From NCBI RefSeq assembly GCF_002927635.1, contig NZ_PRDS01000002.1, forward strand, positions 372,001-436,000: a stretch of 64,000 bases of DNA. The letters are read 5' to 3'. The translations under genes and the position numbers were made by a program. The stretch comes from Albidovulum inexpectatum. GTDB lineage: Bacteria > Pseudomonadota > Alphaproteobacteria > Rhodobacterales > Rhodobacteraceae. Each line of letters opens with the position of its first letter. The stretch's first letter is position 1. Positions 50,998 through 60,009 of this stretch are shown here, piece after piece. The notes under the pieces were generated by a model. The model had not been told where the DNA came from. It saw nothing but the letters and a program-made list of their open reading frames with translations, and searched no databases.

Positions 50998-52329
50998 TCA
51001 GAACCGATCCCGCAGCCCGTACCAGGCATAGGCAACCGGCAGGACAAGCCTGCGCCACGCGCCACCCGGGATCGGTCGTGCCGGCGCGGCCATGACGGCA
51101 GGACTCCGACCGCGCCCAAGCGCCAGATCGGCCAGCAGCCTGCCCGCAAACGTGCCCATGGCCACGCCGTTGCCGTGATATGCAAACCCGGCCCAGGCGG
51201 AAGGCCAGTCGCCAATCGGTCCCACATGCGGAACAAGGTCGCGCGACAGGCATACCAGACCGGACCAGTAAAAGGGCGTCTCGACCCGCGACCAGGCCGG
51301 GAACATTCTTTCAAAATCGCGCCGCAGCATGGCGCGCATCCGGGCCTGGGCAGCGGGACCGGCAAGGACGCCTCCGCGCATGCCGAACAGGAAGCGGCGA
51401 TCGGGCATCAGTCGGAAATAGTGCAGCAGATTCCGCGTATCGTAGGCCATCAGATCGGTGGTCCAGCCCTGGGCGGAAAGCTCGGACTCGGTCAACTGCC
51501 GTGTCACAAGGATTGCCGATTGCGCGGGCAGATAGCGCCCCGCCATCCAAGGCGGGACATCCTCGCTGGAATAGCCATTCGTGGCGACGATCAGGCGTCT
51601 TGCCACAAGACACCCGTCCTGCGTGCGCAGCCGATAGGTATCGGCCTGACGCTCGATGCCAAGGACCGGACTGTCCTCATGCAGGATCGCACCATGCCGC
51701 CTGGCCGCCTTCGCAAGGCCGAGGGCGTATTTCAACGGATTGAGCGCAAACCCCATCGGGTAGAGGAGCCCGCCATGAAAGGCCGGGCTTGCCATGCCCC
51801 GTGAGGCCAGCTCCGAGGGCGTGAGCAGTTCGCAACGCAGGCCATGGGCGGACTCGAACACCGCCTGTTCATCGCGAAGCGCCGCGAGATCCCTGGGTCG
51901 GTGGGCCAGCATGACCTCGCCGTCGCGGGAATGGACATCGGCCTCGATGCCATTTTCCTGCAACAATTGCTGGACAAGTGCGATGGCCTCGCGCTGGGCC
52001 GCATTCCACTCATCCAGCGCCTGACTGCCGAAGCGGCGCAAGATCGCGCCGTCCGAAGCCTTTGCGCCACCAAGGCAGCAAAAGCCTCCGTTTCGACCCG
52101 ACGCGCCAAAGGCGATACGGCCCGCCTCGACCACCACGACGTGGGCGCCGGCCTGCGCCAGATGCAGGGCCGCCGACAGCCCGGTATATCCCGCCCCCAC
52201 GATGGCGACATCGGCCCGTGCTTCTTCGGTCAACGGGCCGTCGAATTCGGGGCGCCGGACCGTCCGATCCCACCAGCATGCCTCGACCGGACCCCGACCA
52301 TAGGCATGCGGCTCGTAAATGCGGCGCAT
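50998..52329 (-). CDS. FAD-dependent oxidoreductase, PuuB-like (gamma-glutamylputrescine oxidase family)
   Basis: This DAO-family flavoenzyme has 443 residues. The dinucleotide-binding ADVAIVGAGYTGLSAALHLA is at about 39-58, then FGASGRNGG at 73-81, which is typical of PuuB. The C-terminal FAYHGNGVAMGTFAGRLLAD closes the FAD site. The N-terminal YWW-type segment (EACWWDRT) is also usual in the group. It is encoded 3 bp after potI, in the transporter operon. Substrate is probably a polyamine or its glutamyl derivative; a second paralogue lies at 58708. Confidence 0.85.
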   Translation of the reverse strand: MRRIYEPHAYGRGPVEACWWDRTVRRPEFDGPLTEEARADVAIVGAGYTGLSAALHLAQAGAHVVVVEAGRIAFGASGRNGGFCCLGGAKASDGAILRRFGSQALDEWNAAQREAIALVQQLLQENGIEADVHSRDGEVMLAHRPRDLAALRDEQAVFESAHGLRCELLTPSELASRGMASPAFHGGLLYPMGFALNPLKYALGLAKAARRHGAILHEDSPVLGIERQADTYRLRTQDGCLVARRLIVATNGYSSEDVPPWMAGRYLPAQSAILVTRQLTESELSAQGWTTDLMAYDTRNLLHYFRLMPDRRFLFGMRGGVLAGPAAQARMRAMLRRDFERMFPAWSRVETPFYWSGLVCLSRDLVPHVGPIGDWPSAWAGFAYHGNGVAMGTFAGRLLADLALGRGRSPAVMAAPARPIPGGAWRRLVLPVAYAWYGLRDRF

Positions 52330-52332
52330 GGT

Positions 52333-53151
52333 TCAGGCCCGCGCCGCAGCCTGCTGGTCAGCCTCTCGCATGGCAATGGACCGTTTCGAGATCAGCGAGG
52401 CGGTGATGACCGCAGCCGTCACCAGTCCGATCAGGATCGTGGAGAGGGCGTTGATCTCGGGGCTCACGCCCAGGCGGACCGACGAGAAGATCTTCATCGG
52501 CAGCGTCGTCGAGGATGGTCCGGCGGTAAACGACGCGATAACGAGATCGTCCAGCGACAGCGTGAAGGCCAGAAGCCATCCCGAGATCACGGCGGGCGCG
52601 ATGATCGGCAGGGTCACCAGCCTGAAAGCCTGGAACGGTGTGCAGCCCAGGTCCAGCGCGGCTTCCTCAAGTGACCGGTCGAAGGTGACAAGCCGCGACG
52701 AGACCACGACCGAGACATAGCACATCGTGAAGGTCGTATGCGCCAGGGTAATGGTCATCACCCCGCGGTCCAGCCCGATCGAGATGAACAGAAGCAGAAG
52801 CGAAAGACCCGTGATCACCTCGGGCATGACAAGCGGCGCATAGATCATGCCGGAAAACAGCGTCCGGCCGGGAAAGCGCCCCCCGCGCACCATCGCATAG
52901 GCCGCCATCGTGCCCAGGATCGTTGCAAGCGTCGACGACATGACGGCGACCTTCAGCGTGACCCACGCCGCATCCAGGAAGGCCTGATTGCGAAACAGCT
53001 CACCATACCACTTGGTCGAGAAACCGGCCCAGACGGTGACCAGCTTGGATTCGTTGAACGAGAAGATCACCAGGATGACCATGGGCAGATAAAGGAATGC
53101 AAAGCCCAGGGTCAGCGCGGTGGCGTTGAACCAGGAAAACCGGCGGTTCAT
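52333..53151 (-). CDS. potI: polyamine ABC transporter permease (PotI-like)
   Basis: This is an inner-membrane permease of 272 residues with six helices, beginning with the usual FLYLPMVILVIFSFNESK. The cytoplasmic coupling loop reads LEEAALDLGCTPFQAFRLVT, which contacts the ATPase. The start overlaps the potH stop as ATGA (53148-53151). Order and sequence match the putrescine-type PotFGHI system. Confidence 0.93.
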   Translation of the reverse strand: MNRRFSWFNATALTLGFAFLYLPMVILVIFSFNESKLVTVWAGFSTKWYGELFRNQAFLDAAWVTLKVAVMSSTLATILGTMAAYAMVRGGRFPGRTLFSGMIYAPLVMPEVITGLSLLLLFISIGLDRGVMTITLAHTTFTMCYVSVVVSSRLVTFDRSLEEAALDLGCTPFQAFRLVTLPIIAPAVISGWLLAFTLSLDDLVIASFTAGPSSTTLPMKIFSSVRLGVSPEINALSTILIGLVTAAVITASLISKRSIAMREADQQAAARA

Positions 53152-54044
53152 TGGTCGGCCTCCCTCTGCTTCTGCTCGTTGCGCTGGAACAGGATGATCG
53201 GGACGATCAGGATCGCCAGCAGCACCACCGCCACGGCCGAGGCCACCGGCCAGTCACGGTTCGCGAAGAATTCCTCGTAAAGCGTCTTGCCGATCATCAG
53301 GGTCTCGTTCCCGCCAAGGATCGAGGGAATGACGAATTCTCCGATCGCCGGGATGAACACCAGGAAACAGCCCGCGATGACGCCCGGCCGCGACAACGGG
53401 AAGGTTACCAGCCAGAAGGCCGACAGGCGTGAACAGCCCAGATCCTCGGCCGCCTCGATCAGCGACGTGTCCAGCTTCTCCAGCGCCGAATAGATGGGCA
53501 GGATCATGAACGGCAGATAGGTATAGACGATACCGATATAGACGGCCTTGTTGGTATTCATGATCGCTAGGGGTTCATCGATCAGGCCCAGCCACATCAG
53601 GGTCTGGTTCAGGAAGCCTTCGGTCGACAGGATGCCAATCCAGGAATAGACCCGGATCAGAAAGCTGGTCCAGAATGGCAATATGACCAGCATCATCAGC
53701 GTCGGGCGCCATTCCTCGGGCGCGCGGGCCATGCCATAGGCAATCGGGTAGCCCACCAGCAGCGTGATCGCCGTCGAGATCGTCGCGATCTTCAGGCTGG
53801 ACAGATAGGCCGTGTAATACAACGGATCCTGCGCAAGGAACGCGAAATTCTCGAAGTCCAGCGCACCGAAGAATTCGACGAGTCCCTGCCAACCCTGCGA
53901 CAGGTCAAGTTGTGGCGTATAGGGCGGAATCGACAGCGCATAGTCCGACAGCGCGATCTTGAACACGATCGCAAAGGGCACGAGGAAGAAGAAGAAAAGC
54001 CAAAGATAGGGCGTGGCAATCAGCAGGACCCGGCGCCAGTTCAT
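53148..54044 (-). CDS. potH: polyamine ABC transporter permease (PotH-like)
   Basis: This is the second permease, 298 residues with six helices. The N-terminal LLIATPYLWLFFFFLVPFAI and the coupling loop LIEAAEDLGCSRLSAFWLVT are characteristic, and IGEFVIPSILGG follows. ATG 54044 (MNWRRVLL) was chosen; a reading from 54116 extends into the ATPase gene in another frame. It lies 11 bp after the ATPase gene. Confidence 0.93.
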   Translation of the reverse strand: MNWRRVLLIATPYLWLFFFFLVPFAIVFKIALSDYALSIPPYTPQLDLSQGWQGLVEFFGALDFENFAFLAQDPLYYTAYLSSLKIATISTAITLLVGYPIAYGMARAPEEWRPTLMMLVILPFWTSFLIRVYSWIGILSTEGFLNQTLMWLGLIDEPLAIMNTNKAVYIGIVYTYLPFMILPIYSALEKLDTSLIEAAEDLGCSRLSAFWLVTFPLSRPGVIAGCFLVFIPAIGEFVIPSILGGNETLMIGKTLYEEFFANRDWPVASAVAVVLLAILIVPIILFQRNEQKQREADQ

Positions 54045-54055
54045 GCCAATCCCCC

Positions 54056-55195
54056 TCAGCCCGGCAGGACGATGCCGGCGGTATCCGTGAAGGACAGCCA
54101 GACCGTATCGTCCCATGTGATGTCCCGGTTCGCGATGCGGCGAGCATTGGTCATCTGCGCCTTGACCATCAATCCGCCCGCGACCTCGACCTTGTAGGTC
54201 GAGATGTTGCCCAGATAGGCAATGTCATGCACCCGCCCCTGAATCACGTTCGCCCGATCCGTTGGCCTGCCCTTCGAGATAAGGACCTTTTCCGGGCGGA
54301 TGGCAAAGTGAACTTCGGCGCCCGGCGACGGCGGGTCGGCCGCCTCGGCGAGGATCTCGGGCTGGCCCTCGGCCCAGGCAATGGACACGCGGCCGCCAGC
54401 CTGCGGCGTGGCGCGTCCGCGGATGATGTTCACCTCGCCAATGAAGTCGGCCACGTAGACCGAATTCGGGCTCTCATAGATCCGGTCGGGCGTATCCACC
54501 TGCACGATCCGGCCATGGTCCATGACGGCGACACGGCTGGCCACGGTCATGGCTTCTTCCTGGTCGTGCGTGACGATGACAAAGGTCGTGCCGGTGCGCT
54601 CCTGAATGTCCATCAGCTCGAACTGGGTCTCCTGGCGCAGCTTCTTGTCCAGCGCGCCCAGGGGTTCGTCCAGCAGCAGAAGCTTGGGCGCCTTGGCCAG
54701 GCTGCGCGCAAGGGCCACGCGCTGGCGCTGCCCGCCCGAGATCTGGTGCGGCTTGCGGCGCGCGAATTTCTCGAGCCGCGTCAGCTTCAGCATCTTCTCG
54801 ACCCGTTCGGCGATCTGCTCCTTTGGCAGTCCATCGCGCCGCAGACCGAAGGCGATATTGTCCCAGACATTCAAATGGGGGAACAGCGCATAGCTCTGGA
54901 ACATCATGTTGACCGGGCGACGGTTGGGCGGAACCGGCACGATATCCTGCCCGTCCAGCAGGATCGTGCCTTCGCTGGGCGATTCAAACCCGGCCAGCAT
55001 CCGCATCAGCGTGGTCTTGCCACAGCCCGAAGGCCCAAGCAGGGCAAAGAACTCCCGCCGGTAGATATCCAGCGTCAGATTGTCGATCGCGATAAAGTCG
55101 CCAAAGCGCTTGGTGACGTTTCCAAACCGGATCAGGGGCTTTTCGTCGGGGTCATTCCAGGGGGCAAAGACGGGCCGATTGGCGGGCTGGGCCAT
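54056..55195 (-). CDS. potG: polyamine ABC transporter ATPase (PotG-like)
   Basis: This is the nucleotide-binding subunit of 379 residues. Walker A GPSGCGKTT is at 54-62, then the signature ISGGQRQRVALARSLAK, Walker B LLLLDEPLGALD and the switch His in VTHDQEEAM. A C-terminal TOBE-type domain (about 290-370) includes HFAIRPEKVLISK. The N-terminal extension before the ABC core (PVFAPWNDPDEKPLIRF) is typical of PotG. A strong stem-loop separates it from the binding-protein gene upstream. Confidence 0.93.
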   Translation of the reverse strand: MAQPANRPVFAPWNDPDEKPLIRFGNVTKRFGDFIAIDNLTLDIYRREFFALLGPSGCGKTTLMRMLAGFESPSEGTILLDGQDIVPVPPNRRPVNMMFQSYALFPHLNVWDNIAFGLRRDGLPKEQIAERVEKMLKLTRLEKFARRKPHQISGGQRQRVALARSLAKAPKLLLLDEPLGALDKKLRQETQFELMDIQERTGTTFVIVTHDQEEAMTVASRVAVMDHGRIVQVDTPDRIYESPNSVYVADFIGEVNIIRGRATPQAGGRVSIAWAEGQPEILAEAADPPSPGAEVHFAIRPEKVLISKGRPTDRANVIQGRVHDIAYLGNISTYKVEVAGGLMVKAQMTNARRIANRDITWDDTVWLSFTDTAGIVLPG

Positions 55196-55216
55196 GATGT
55201 CCTCGTGTTCGGGAAA

Positions 55217-55240
55217 GCCCCGCGCCGGCTGGCGCGGGGC
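55217..55240 (-). terminator. intra-operon stem-loop between potF and potG
   Basis: GCCCCGCGCC (55217-55226) and GGCGCGGGGC (55231-55240) make a perfect 10-bp stem with a 4-nt loop. On the transcribed strand it is followed only by TTTCCC, so it is likely a partial terminator or an mRNA-stabilising hairpin, a common device for making more binding protein than transporter. Confidence 0.65.
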
Positions 55241-55258
55241 CGTGTCAAGACTGACCGA

Positions 55259-56341
55259 TCAGGTGCCGGACTTGATCTTGGTCCACATCCGGGTGGCAAG
55301 CCGGTTGGTCTTCGAATCCCACGGCGAGACGGTGTAAAGGTTCTGCAGTGTCTCCTCATCGGGATAGATCGCCGGATCCCCGATGACATCCTCGTTCAGG
55401 TACTGCTGGCTCGTCTTGTTGCCGTTGGCGTAATAGACATAGTTCGACGCCGCGGCCGCATTTTCAGGGTCCATCATGAAGTTGATGAACTTGTGCGCCC
55501 CGTCCGGGTTTGGTGCATCCGCGGGGATCGCCATCTGGTCGAACCACATCAGCGCGCCTTCCTTGGGAATGTGATACTCGATCTCGACGCCGTTGTCGGC
55601 CTCGGCGGCACGGTCGCGCGCCTGCAGGATGTCACCCGACCAGCCGAACGCGACGCAGATATCGCCATTCGCCAGGGCGTTGATGTACTCGGACGAATGG
55701 AACTTCTGCACGAAGGGGGCCACGGCCGTCAGGACCGGTTCGGCCTTCTGGATCGTCTCCCAGTCCTGGGCATCGGGATCTTCACCCAGATACTTCAGCG
55801 CCGCCGGGATCATCTCGGTTGGGGCGTCAAGGAAATGCACGCCGCACTGGCTGAGCTTTTCCATGTTCGCCGGATCAAAGACCAGGGCGAGCGAGTCGAC
55901 CGGCGCATCCTCGCCCAGAACTTCCTTGACCTTGTTGATGTTCACGCCGATCCCGGTCGTGCCCCACATGTAGTTGACCGAATATTCGTTGCCCGGGTCA
56001 TACTTCGCCGTGCGCTCCATCACCACGTCCCACATGTGGACGATATTGGGCAGCTTGGACTTGTCCAGCTTCTGGAAGACGCCGGCCTGGATCTGCCGCT
56101 GCAGGAAGGTTCCCGTGGGAACGACGACGTCATAGCCGGAATTGCCGGCCAGCAGCTTGGTTTCAAGCAGTTCGTTCGAATCGAAGACGTCGTAGATCAG
56201 GTCGATCCCGGTCTCCTTCTCGAACTTCTCCAGCAGCGATTCGTCGATGTAGTCCGACCAGTTGTAAACGTGGACCTCCTCGGCCCCGGCGATGGACGCC
56301 GCTGCAAGGCAGGCCGCCATCGTCATCCCCAAAGTACGCAT
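55259..56341 (-). CDS. potF: polyamine (putrescine-type) periplasmic binding protein
   Basis: This solute-binding protein has 360 residues with a signal peptide cleaved after about residue 20 (AAASIAGA, then EEVHVYNWSDYI). VYNWSDYIDES, YDVVVPTGTFL, YMWGTTGIGVN and CVAFGWSGDILQARDRA follow the PotF/SpuD pattern, including aromatic and acidic residues (YNWSDY, FGWSGD) that clamp the diamine. AGGAGGT precedes the ATG at ideal distance, which suggests strong translation. It is the first gene of the leftward operon, divergent from gntR. Confidence 0.94.
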   Translation of the reverse strand: MRTLGMTMAACLAAASIAGAEEVHVYNWSDYIDESLLEKFEKETGIDLIYDVFDSNELLETKLLAGNSGYDVVVPTGTFLQRQIQAGVFQKLDKSKLPNIVHMWDVVMERTAKYDPGNEYSVNYMWGTTGIGVNINKVKEVLGEDAPVDSLALVFDPANMEKLSQCGVHFLDAPTEMIPAALKYLGEDPDAQDWETIQKAEPVLTAVAPFVQKFHSSEYINALANGDICVAFGWSGDILQARDRAAEADNGVEIEYHIPKEGALMWFDQMAIPADAPNPDGAHKFINFMMDPENAAAASNYVYYANGNKTSQQYLNEDVIGDPAIYPDEETLQNLYTVSPWDSKTNRLATRMWTKIKSGT

Positions 56342-56403
56342 GTTACCTCCTGTGTTCTGTTGGACCGCCGGCCACCCCTGACCGTCGCTCTTCCCCGGAA
56401 CAG

Positions 56404-56413
56404 TTTGATCAAA
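56404..56413. promoter_or_regulatory. TTTGATCAAA palindrome between potF and gntR
   Basis: This perfect 10-bp palindrome (GTTTGATCAAATT in context) lies 63-72 bp before potF and 90 bp before gntR. The same core recurs at 57172 and 57202. A second half-like GATCAA is at 56425-56430. It is probably the binding site of the GntR-family regulator encoded beside it. Confidence 0.65.
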
Positions 56414-56502
56414 TTTGGCGCGTCGATCAAGTTGGCATTCCGGGCATGCCCCATCTATCATGGACGGAATGAATTTCGCATATTCGCCGACAAGGGCAAG
56501 GG

Positions 56503-57177
56503 ATGAAAGAAATCACCGATCCGACAGCCGACGGCAAGGTTCCCACGCACGTGGTGACCTATCGCCGGCTGCGAGACATGATTCTGTTCGGTCAGCTTGC
56601 ACCGGGACAATCGGTCACGATTCAGGGCCTGACCTCTCTGCTGAACGCGGGCATGACGCCCGTGCGCGAGGCGATCCGGCGTCTGACGGCCGAGGGCGCG
56701 CTGGAATTTCTGGGCAACCGCCGCGTTGTCGTGCCGCAGCTGACCCAGTCGCAACTGGACGAGCTGGCCCATGCACGCCTGTCGATCGAACCAAAACTTG
56801 CGAAGATCGCCGCACAATACATTGATGACGATGATATAATCATTCTGAAAGAGCGCGATCTGGAAATCGACCAGGCCATCGCGACGGGGGACATTCACCG
56901 CTATCTGTTGAACAATTATCAGTTCCACTTCACCCTGTATGAGCGCGCCGGCGCGCCAATCCTTCTGTCGCTTGCACGCATGCTTTGGCTGCGTTCCGGC
57001 CCGTCATTGCGCGTCGTATGCGGCAGGTTCGGAACCGCCAATCTGCCCGACCGGCATTCGGACACGCTTGCAGCCCTGCGCGCTCGCGATGGCGACCAGG
57101 CCGCGGCGGCCATCGCCGCCGATATCGAACAGGGAATCGAGCAGGTTCGCCAGTCCCTCGTGGTCGATTCAATTTGA
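56503..57177 (+). CDS. GntR family regulator, FCD subfamily
   Basis: This transcription factor has 224 residues. The winged helix (about 15-80) has VTYRRLRDMILFGQLAPGQ and NAGMTPVREAIRRLTAEGAL, the typical GntR recognition helix. The FCD ligand domain (about 90-215) includes HARLSIEPKLAKIAAQ, NNYQFHFTLYERAG and RHSDTLAALRARDGDQA. It is divergent from potF and followed by the aminotransferase-puuB pair, and it is flanked by three copies of one palindrome. The ligand is probably a polyamine or catabolite (inference). Confidence 0.92.
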   Translation: MKEITDPTADGKVPTHVVTYRRLRDMILFGQLAPGQSVTIQGLTSLLNAGMTPVREAIRRLTAEGALEFLGNRRVVVPQLTQSQLDELAHARLSIEPKLAKIAAQYIDDDDIIILKERDLEIDQAIATGDIHRYLLNNYQFHFTLYERAGAPILLSLARMLWLRSGPSLRVVCGRFGTANLPDRHSDTLAALRARDGDQAAAAIAADIEQGIEQVRQSLVVDSI

Positions 57178-57183
57178 TCAAAT
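57172..57183. promoter_or_regulatory. ATTTGATCAAAT palindrome at the gntR stop
   Basis: This perfect 12-bp palindrome overlaps the gntR stop codon (TGA at 57175-57177) and lies about 120 bp before the aminotransferase start. It matches the site in front of potF. Confidence 0.65.
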
Positions 57184-57201
57184 GCCGTTGACTTCAGCGT
57201 C

Positions 57202-57211
57202 TTTGATCATA
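57202..57211. promoter_or_regulatory. TTTGATCATA, second copy upstream of the aminotransferase
   Basis: This near copy of the palindrome (one mismatch) has its centre 29 bp from the centre of the site at 57172. Two sites in front of the catabolic genes suggest cooperative binding by the regulator. Confidence 0.5.
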
Positions 57212-57301
57212 TCCTGAGCAAAGGACGAACCCGGCCCGGCCCCGTCGCGGCCCGCCGATTCGCGAAATCATCCGAATTCCCAGCCACAGATGGGGTCAGT
57301 C

Positions 57302-58702
57302 ATGACGAAGATCACGAACCACCTGCCCACGGCGGAGCTTCAGGCGCTGGACGCGGCGCATCACATGCATCCCTTTACGGATGACGCTGCCCTGGCAAGA
57401 AAGGGCGCCCGCATCATCACGCGCGGCAAGGGCGTCTGGCTGACCGACAGCGACGGGCACGAGATCATCGACGGCATGGCCGGGCTCTGGTGCGTCAATA
57501 TCGGCTATGGTCGGCGCGAACTGGCCGAAGTTGCCGCGCGGCAGATGGAAGAGCTTTGCTATTACAATACGTTCTTTCAGACATCCCATGTGCCGGCCAT
57601 CGCGCTGGCGGCAAAGATCGCACAGCTTGCGCCCGGCGATCTGAACCATGTCTTCTATGCCGGCTCGGGCTCCGAGGCGAACGATACGAATATCAGGCTT
57701 GTCCGCCGCTATTGGGACGTCAAGGGCCAGCCCCAGCGAAAGGTCATCATCAGCCGCAAGAACGCCTATCACGGCTCGACCATGGGCGGGGCCAGCCTTG
57801 GCGGAATGTCGGGCATGCATGCCCAGGGCGGCCTGCCCATCCCCGACATCGTGCATATCAACCAACCTTACTGGTGGGGCGAAGGCGGCGACATGACGCC
57901 CGAGGAATTCGGGATCGCCCGCGCGCGCGAACTGGAGCAGAAGATCCAGGAAATCGGCGCCGACCGGGTCGCCGCCTTCATCGCCGAGCCGATCCAGGGC
58001 GCGGGCGGCGTGATCGTTCCGCCCGAAACCTACTGGCCCGAGATCCAGCGCATCTGCGACGAATACGGTATCCTGCTGATCGCCGACGAGGTCATCACGG
58101 GCTTTGGCCGCACCGGAAACTGGTTCGGCAGCCAGACGATGGGCATCCGGCCGCATATCATGACGATCGCCAAGGGCCTGTCGTCGGGCTATGCCCCGAT
58201 CGGCGGATCGATCATCTGCAATGAGGTCTATCGCACGGTGGCCGAGTCGGGCGAGGACTTCAATCACGGCTATACCTATTCGGGACACCCGGTCGCCTCG
58301 GCGGTGGCGCTGCGCAATCTCGAGATCATCGAGGATGAGGGCATCATCGATCACGTGCGCAACGTCGCTCACCCCTATCTGGCCGAGAAATGGAAGGGCC
58401 TGACCGAACACCCCCTGGTCGGCGAAGCCCAGCTTGTGGGCCTGATGGGGTCGATCGCCCTGACGCCGGACAAGGAGCGCCGGGCGCGCTTTGCGGCCGA
58501 GCCCGGGACGGTCGGTTATCGCTGCCGCGAGCGCTGTTTTGCCAATGATCTGATCATGCGCCATGTCGGCGACCGCATGATCATCGCGCCCGCGCTGGTC
58601 ATCCGCCCCGAGGAAATCGACATCCTGATCGAACGCGCATGGAAGTCGCTGGACGAATGCTATGCCGAGATCAAGGCAGAGGGGCTTCTGAAGGCGGCCT
58701 GA
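57302..58702 (+). CDS. spuC: class III aminotransferase, probable putrescine-pyruvate aminotransferase
   Basis: This PLP-dependent omega-aminotransferase has 466 residues. Key segments are MHPFTDDAALARKGARIITR, FYAGSGSEANDTNIRLVRRY, YHGSTMGGASLGGM, FIAEPIQGAGGVIVPP, LIADEVITGFGRTGNWFGS, and the PLP lysine in MTIAKGLSSGYAPIG. This pattern is typical of SpuC-like enzymes acting on putrescine or related amines with pyruvate. An ATG four codons upstream (57290) is also possible. It is followed after 5 bp by a PuuB-like gene. The exact amine donor is inferred from context. Confidence 0.87.
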   Translation: MTKITNHLPTAELQALDAAHHMHPFTDDAALARKGARIITRGKGVWLTDSDGHEIIDGMAGLWCVNIGYGRRELAEVAARQMEELCYYNTFFQTSHVPAIALAAKIAQLAPGDLNHVFYAGSGSEANDTNIRLVRRYWDVKGQPQRKVIISRKNAYHGSTMGGASLGGMSGMHAQGGLPIPDIVHINQPYWWGEGGDMTPEEFGIARARELEQKIQEIGADRVAAFIAEPIQGAGGVIVPPETYWPEIQRICDEYGILLIADEVITGFGRTGNWFGSQTMGIRPHIMTIAKGLSSGYAPIGGSIICNEVYRTVAESGEDFNHGYTYSGHPVASAVALRNLEIIEDEGIIDHVRNVAHPYLAEKWKGLTEHPLVGEAQLVGLMGSIALTPDKERRARFAAEPGTVGYRCRERCFANDLIMRHVGDRMIIAPALVIRPEEIDILIERAWKSLDECYAEIKAEGLLKAA

Positions 58703-58707
58703 ACGGC

Positions 58708-60009
58708 ATGGACATTCTGACAGCAAATGACCAGCCGGGGGAATACCCGCGTTCGTGGTATGCGGAAACGGCGGTTCCGCCCGGCCCCCTTGCCCCGGCA
58801 GAAGGCGAGATCCGATGTGACGTCTGCGTGGTCGGGGGCGGTTATACCGGATTGTCGGCCGCGCTGCATCTGGCCGAGCGTGGTTATGACGTGACGCTGG
58901 TCGAGGCCCAGCGGGTCGGCTTTGGCGCCTCCGGTCGCAACGGCGGTCAGGTCGGCACGGGCCAAAGGCTGGAGCAGGACGAGCTGGAAAAGCTGGTCGG
59001 CCTGGATCATGCGCGCAAGCTTTGGGATATCGCCCAGGAGGCCGTCGCCCTGACGCGCGATCTGGCCGCGCGACACGCACCGGATGCGGGCTTTGCGCCG
59101 GGCATCATCCATGCCTGCCACCGCGCGCGCCTCGTGCCCCATGCGCATGCCTATGCCGAGAAGATGGCGCGTGACTATGGCTATGATCAGATCCGTCCCC
59201 TTTCGCGCGAAGAGCTGCGCCATCTGGTCAACTCCCCCGCCTATCACGGCGGGGACATCGACATGGGCGGGGGGCATCTTCATCCGTTGCGTTATGCATT
59301 CGGACTGGCGCGTGCGGCACGCGCGGCCGGCGCACGGATCATGGAAATGTCACGCGTAACGCGGATCGAGCCCGGAGCGCGGGTCGTGCTGCACACCGAC
59401 AAGGCGCGGATCTCGGCCGAACATGTCGTGCTGGCATGCAACGGCTATCTGGGCGGGCTGCAGCCCGAAGTCGCCAGGCGGGTCATGCCGATCAACAATT
59501 TCATCATCGCGACCGAACCGATGGACCCCGCCGCGCAGGAGGAAATTCTGCGCAACAACCACGCGGTTGCGGATACCAAGTTCGTCGTCAACTATTTCCG
59601 CTTTTCGCATGATCATCGTCTGCTTTTCGGCGGATCGGAGAGTTACGGCTATCGGTTTCCGCGGGATATCGCCGCGCTGGTGCGTCGTCCGATGCTGGAA
59701 ATCTTCCCACAGCTGAAAAATGTCCGCATCACCCATGCCTGGGGCGGGACGCTGGGCATCACCATGAACCGGATGCCGCATTTCGCCCGCATCCGCGGGA
59801 ATATCCTGTCCGCTTCCGGATATTCCGGCCATGGCGTTGCGATGGCGACCATGGGGGGCAGGCTTCTGGCCGAGGCCATTGCCGGCCAGGCCGAGCGTTT
59901 TGACGTCATGGCCAGTGTTCCCTCACGCCCCTTCCCCGGCGGCACCTCGCTTCGGTGGCCGCTGCTTGTCCTGGCGATGGTCTGGTTCTCGCTGCGCGAC
60001 CGGCTCTAG
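58708..60009 (+). CDS. puuB: FAD-dependent gamma-glutamylputrescine oxidase-like protein
   Basis: This 433-residue DAO-family oxidase has CDVCVVGGGYTGLSAALHLA, FGASGRNGGQVGTGQR, a middle substrate domain with RFSHDHRLLFGGSESYGYRF, and SASGYSGHGVAMATMGGRLL at the FAD end. It is a paralogue of the oxidase at 50998 (shared layout and C-terminal SLRDRL/GLRDRF). It is cotranscribed with the aminotransferase. No glutamate-putrescine ligase (PuuA) gene is in the window, so whether the substrate is glutamylated is open. Confidence 0.88.
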   Translation: MDILTANDQPGEYPRSWYAETAVPPGPLAPAEGEIRCDVCVVGGGYTGLSAALHLAERGYDVTLVEAQRVGFGASGRNGGQVGTGQRLEQDELEKLVGLDHARKLWDIAQEAVALTRDLAARHAPDAGFAPGIIHACHRARLVPHAHAYAEKMARDYGYDQIRPLSREELRHLVNSPAYHGGDIDMGGGHLHPLRYAFGLARAARAAGARIMEMSRVTRIEPGARVVLHTDKARISAEHVVLACNGYLGGLQPEVARRVMPINNFIIATEPMDPAAQEEILRNNHAVADTKFVVNYFRFSHDHRLLFGGSESYGYRFPRDIAALVRRPMLEIFPQLKNVRITHAWGGTLGITMNRMPHFARIRGNILSASGYSGHGVAMATMGGRLLAEAIAGQAERFDVMASVPSRPFPGGTSLRWPLLVLAMVWFSLRDRL

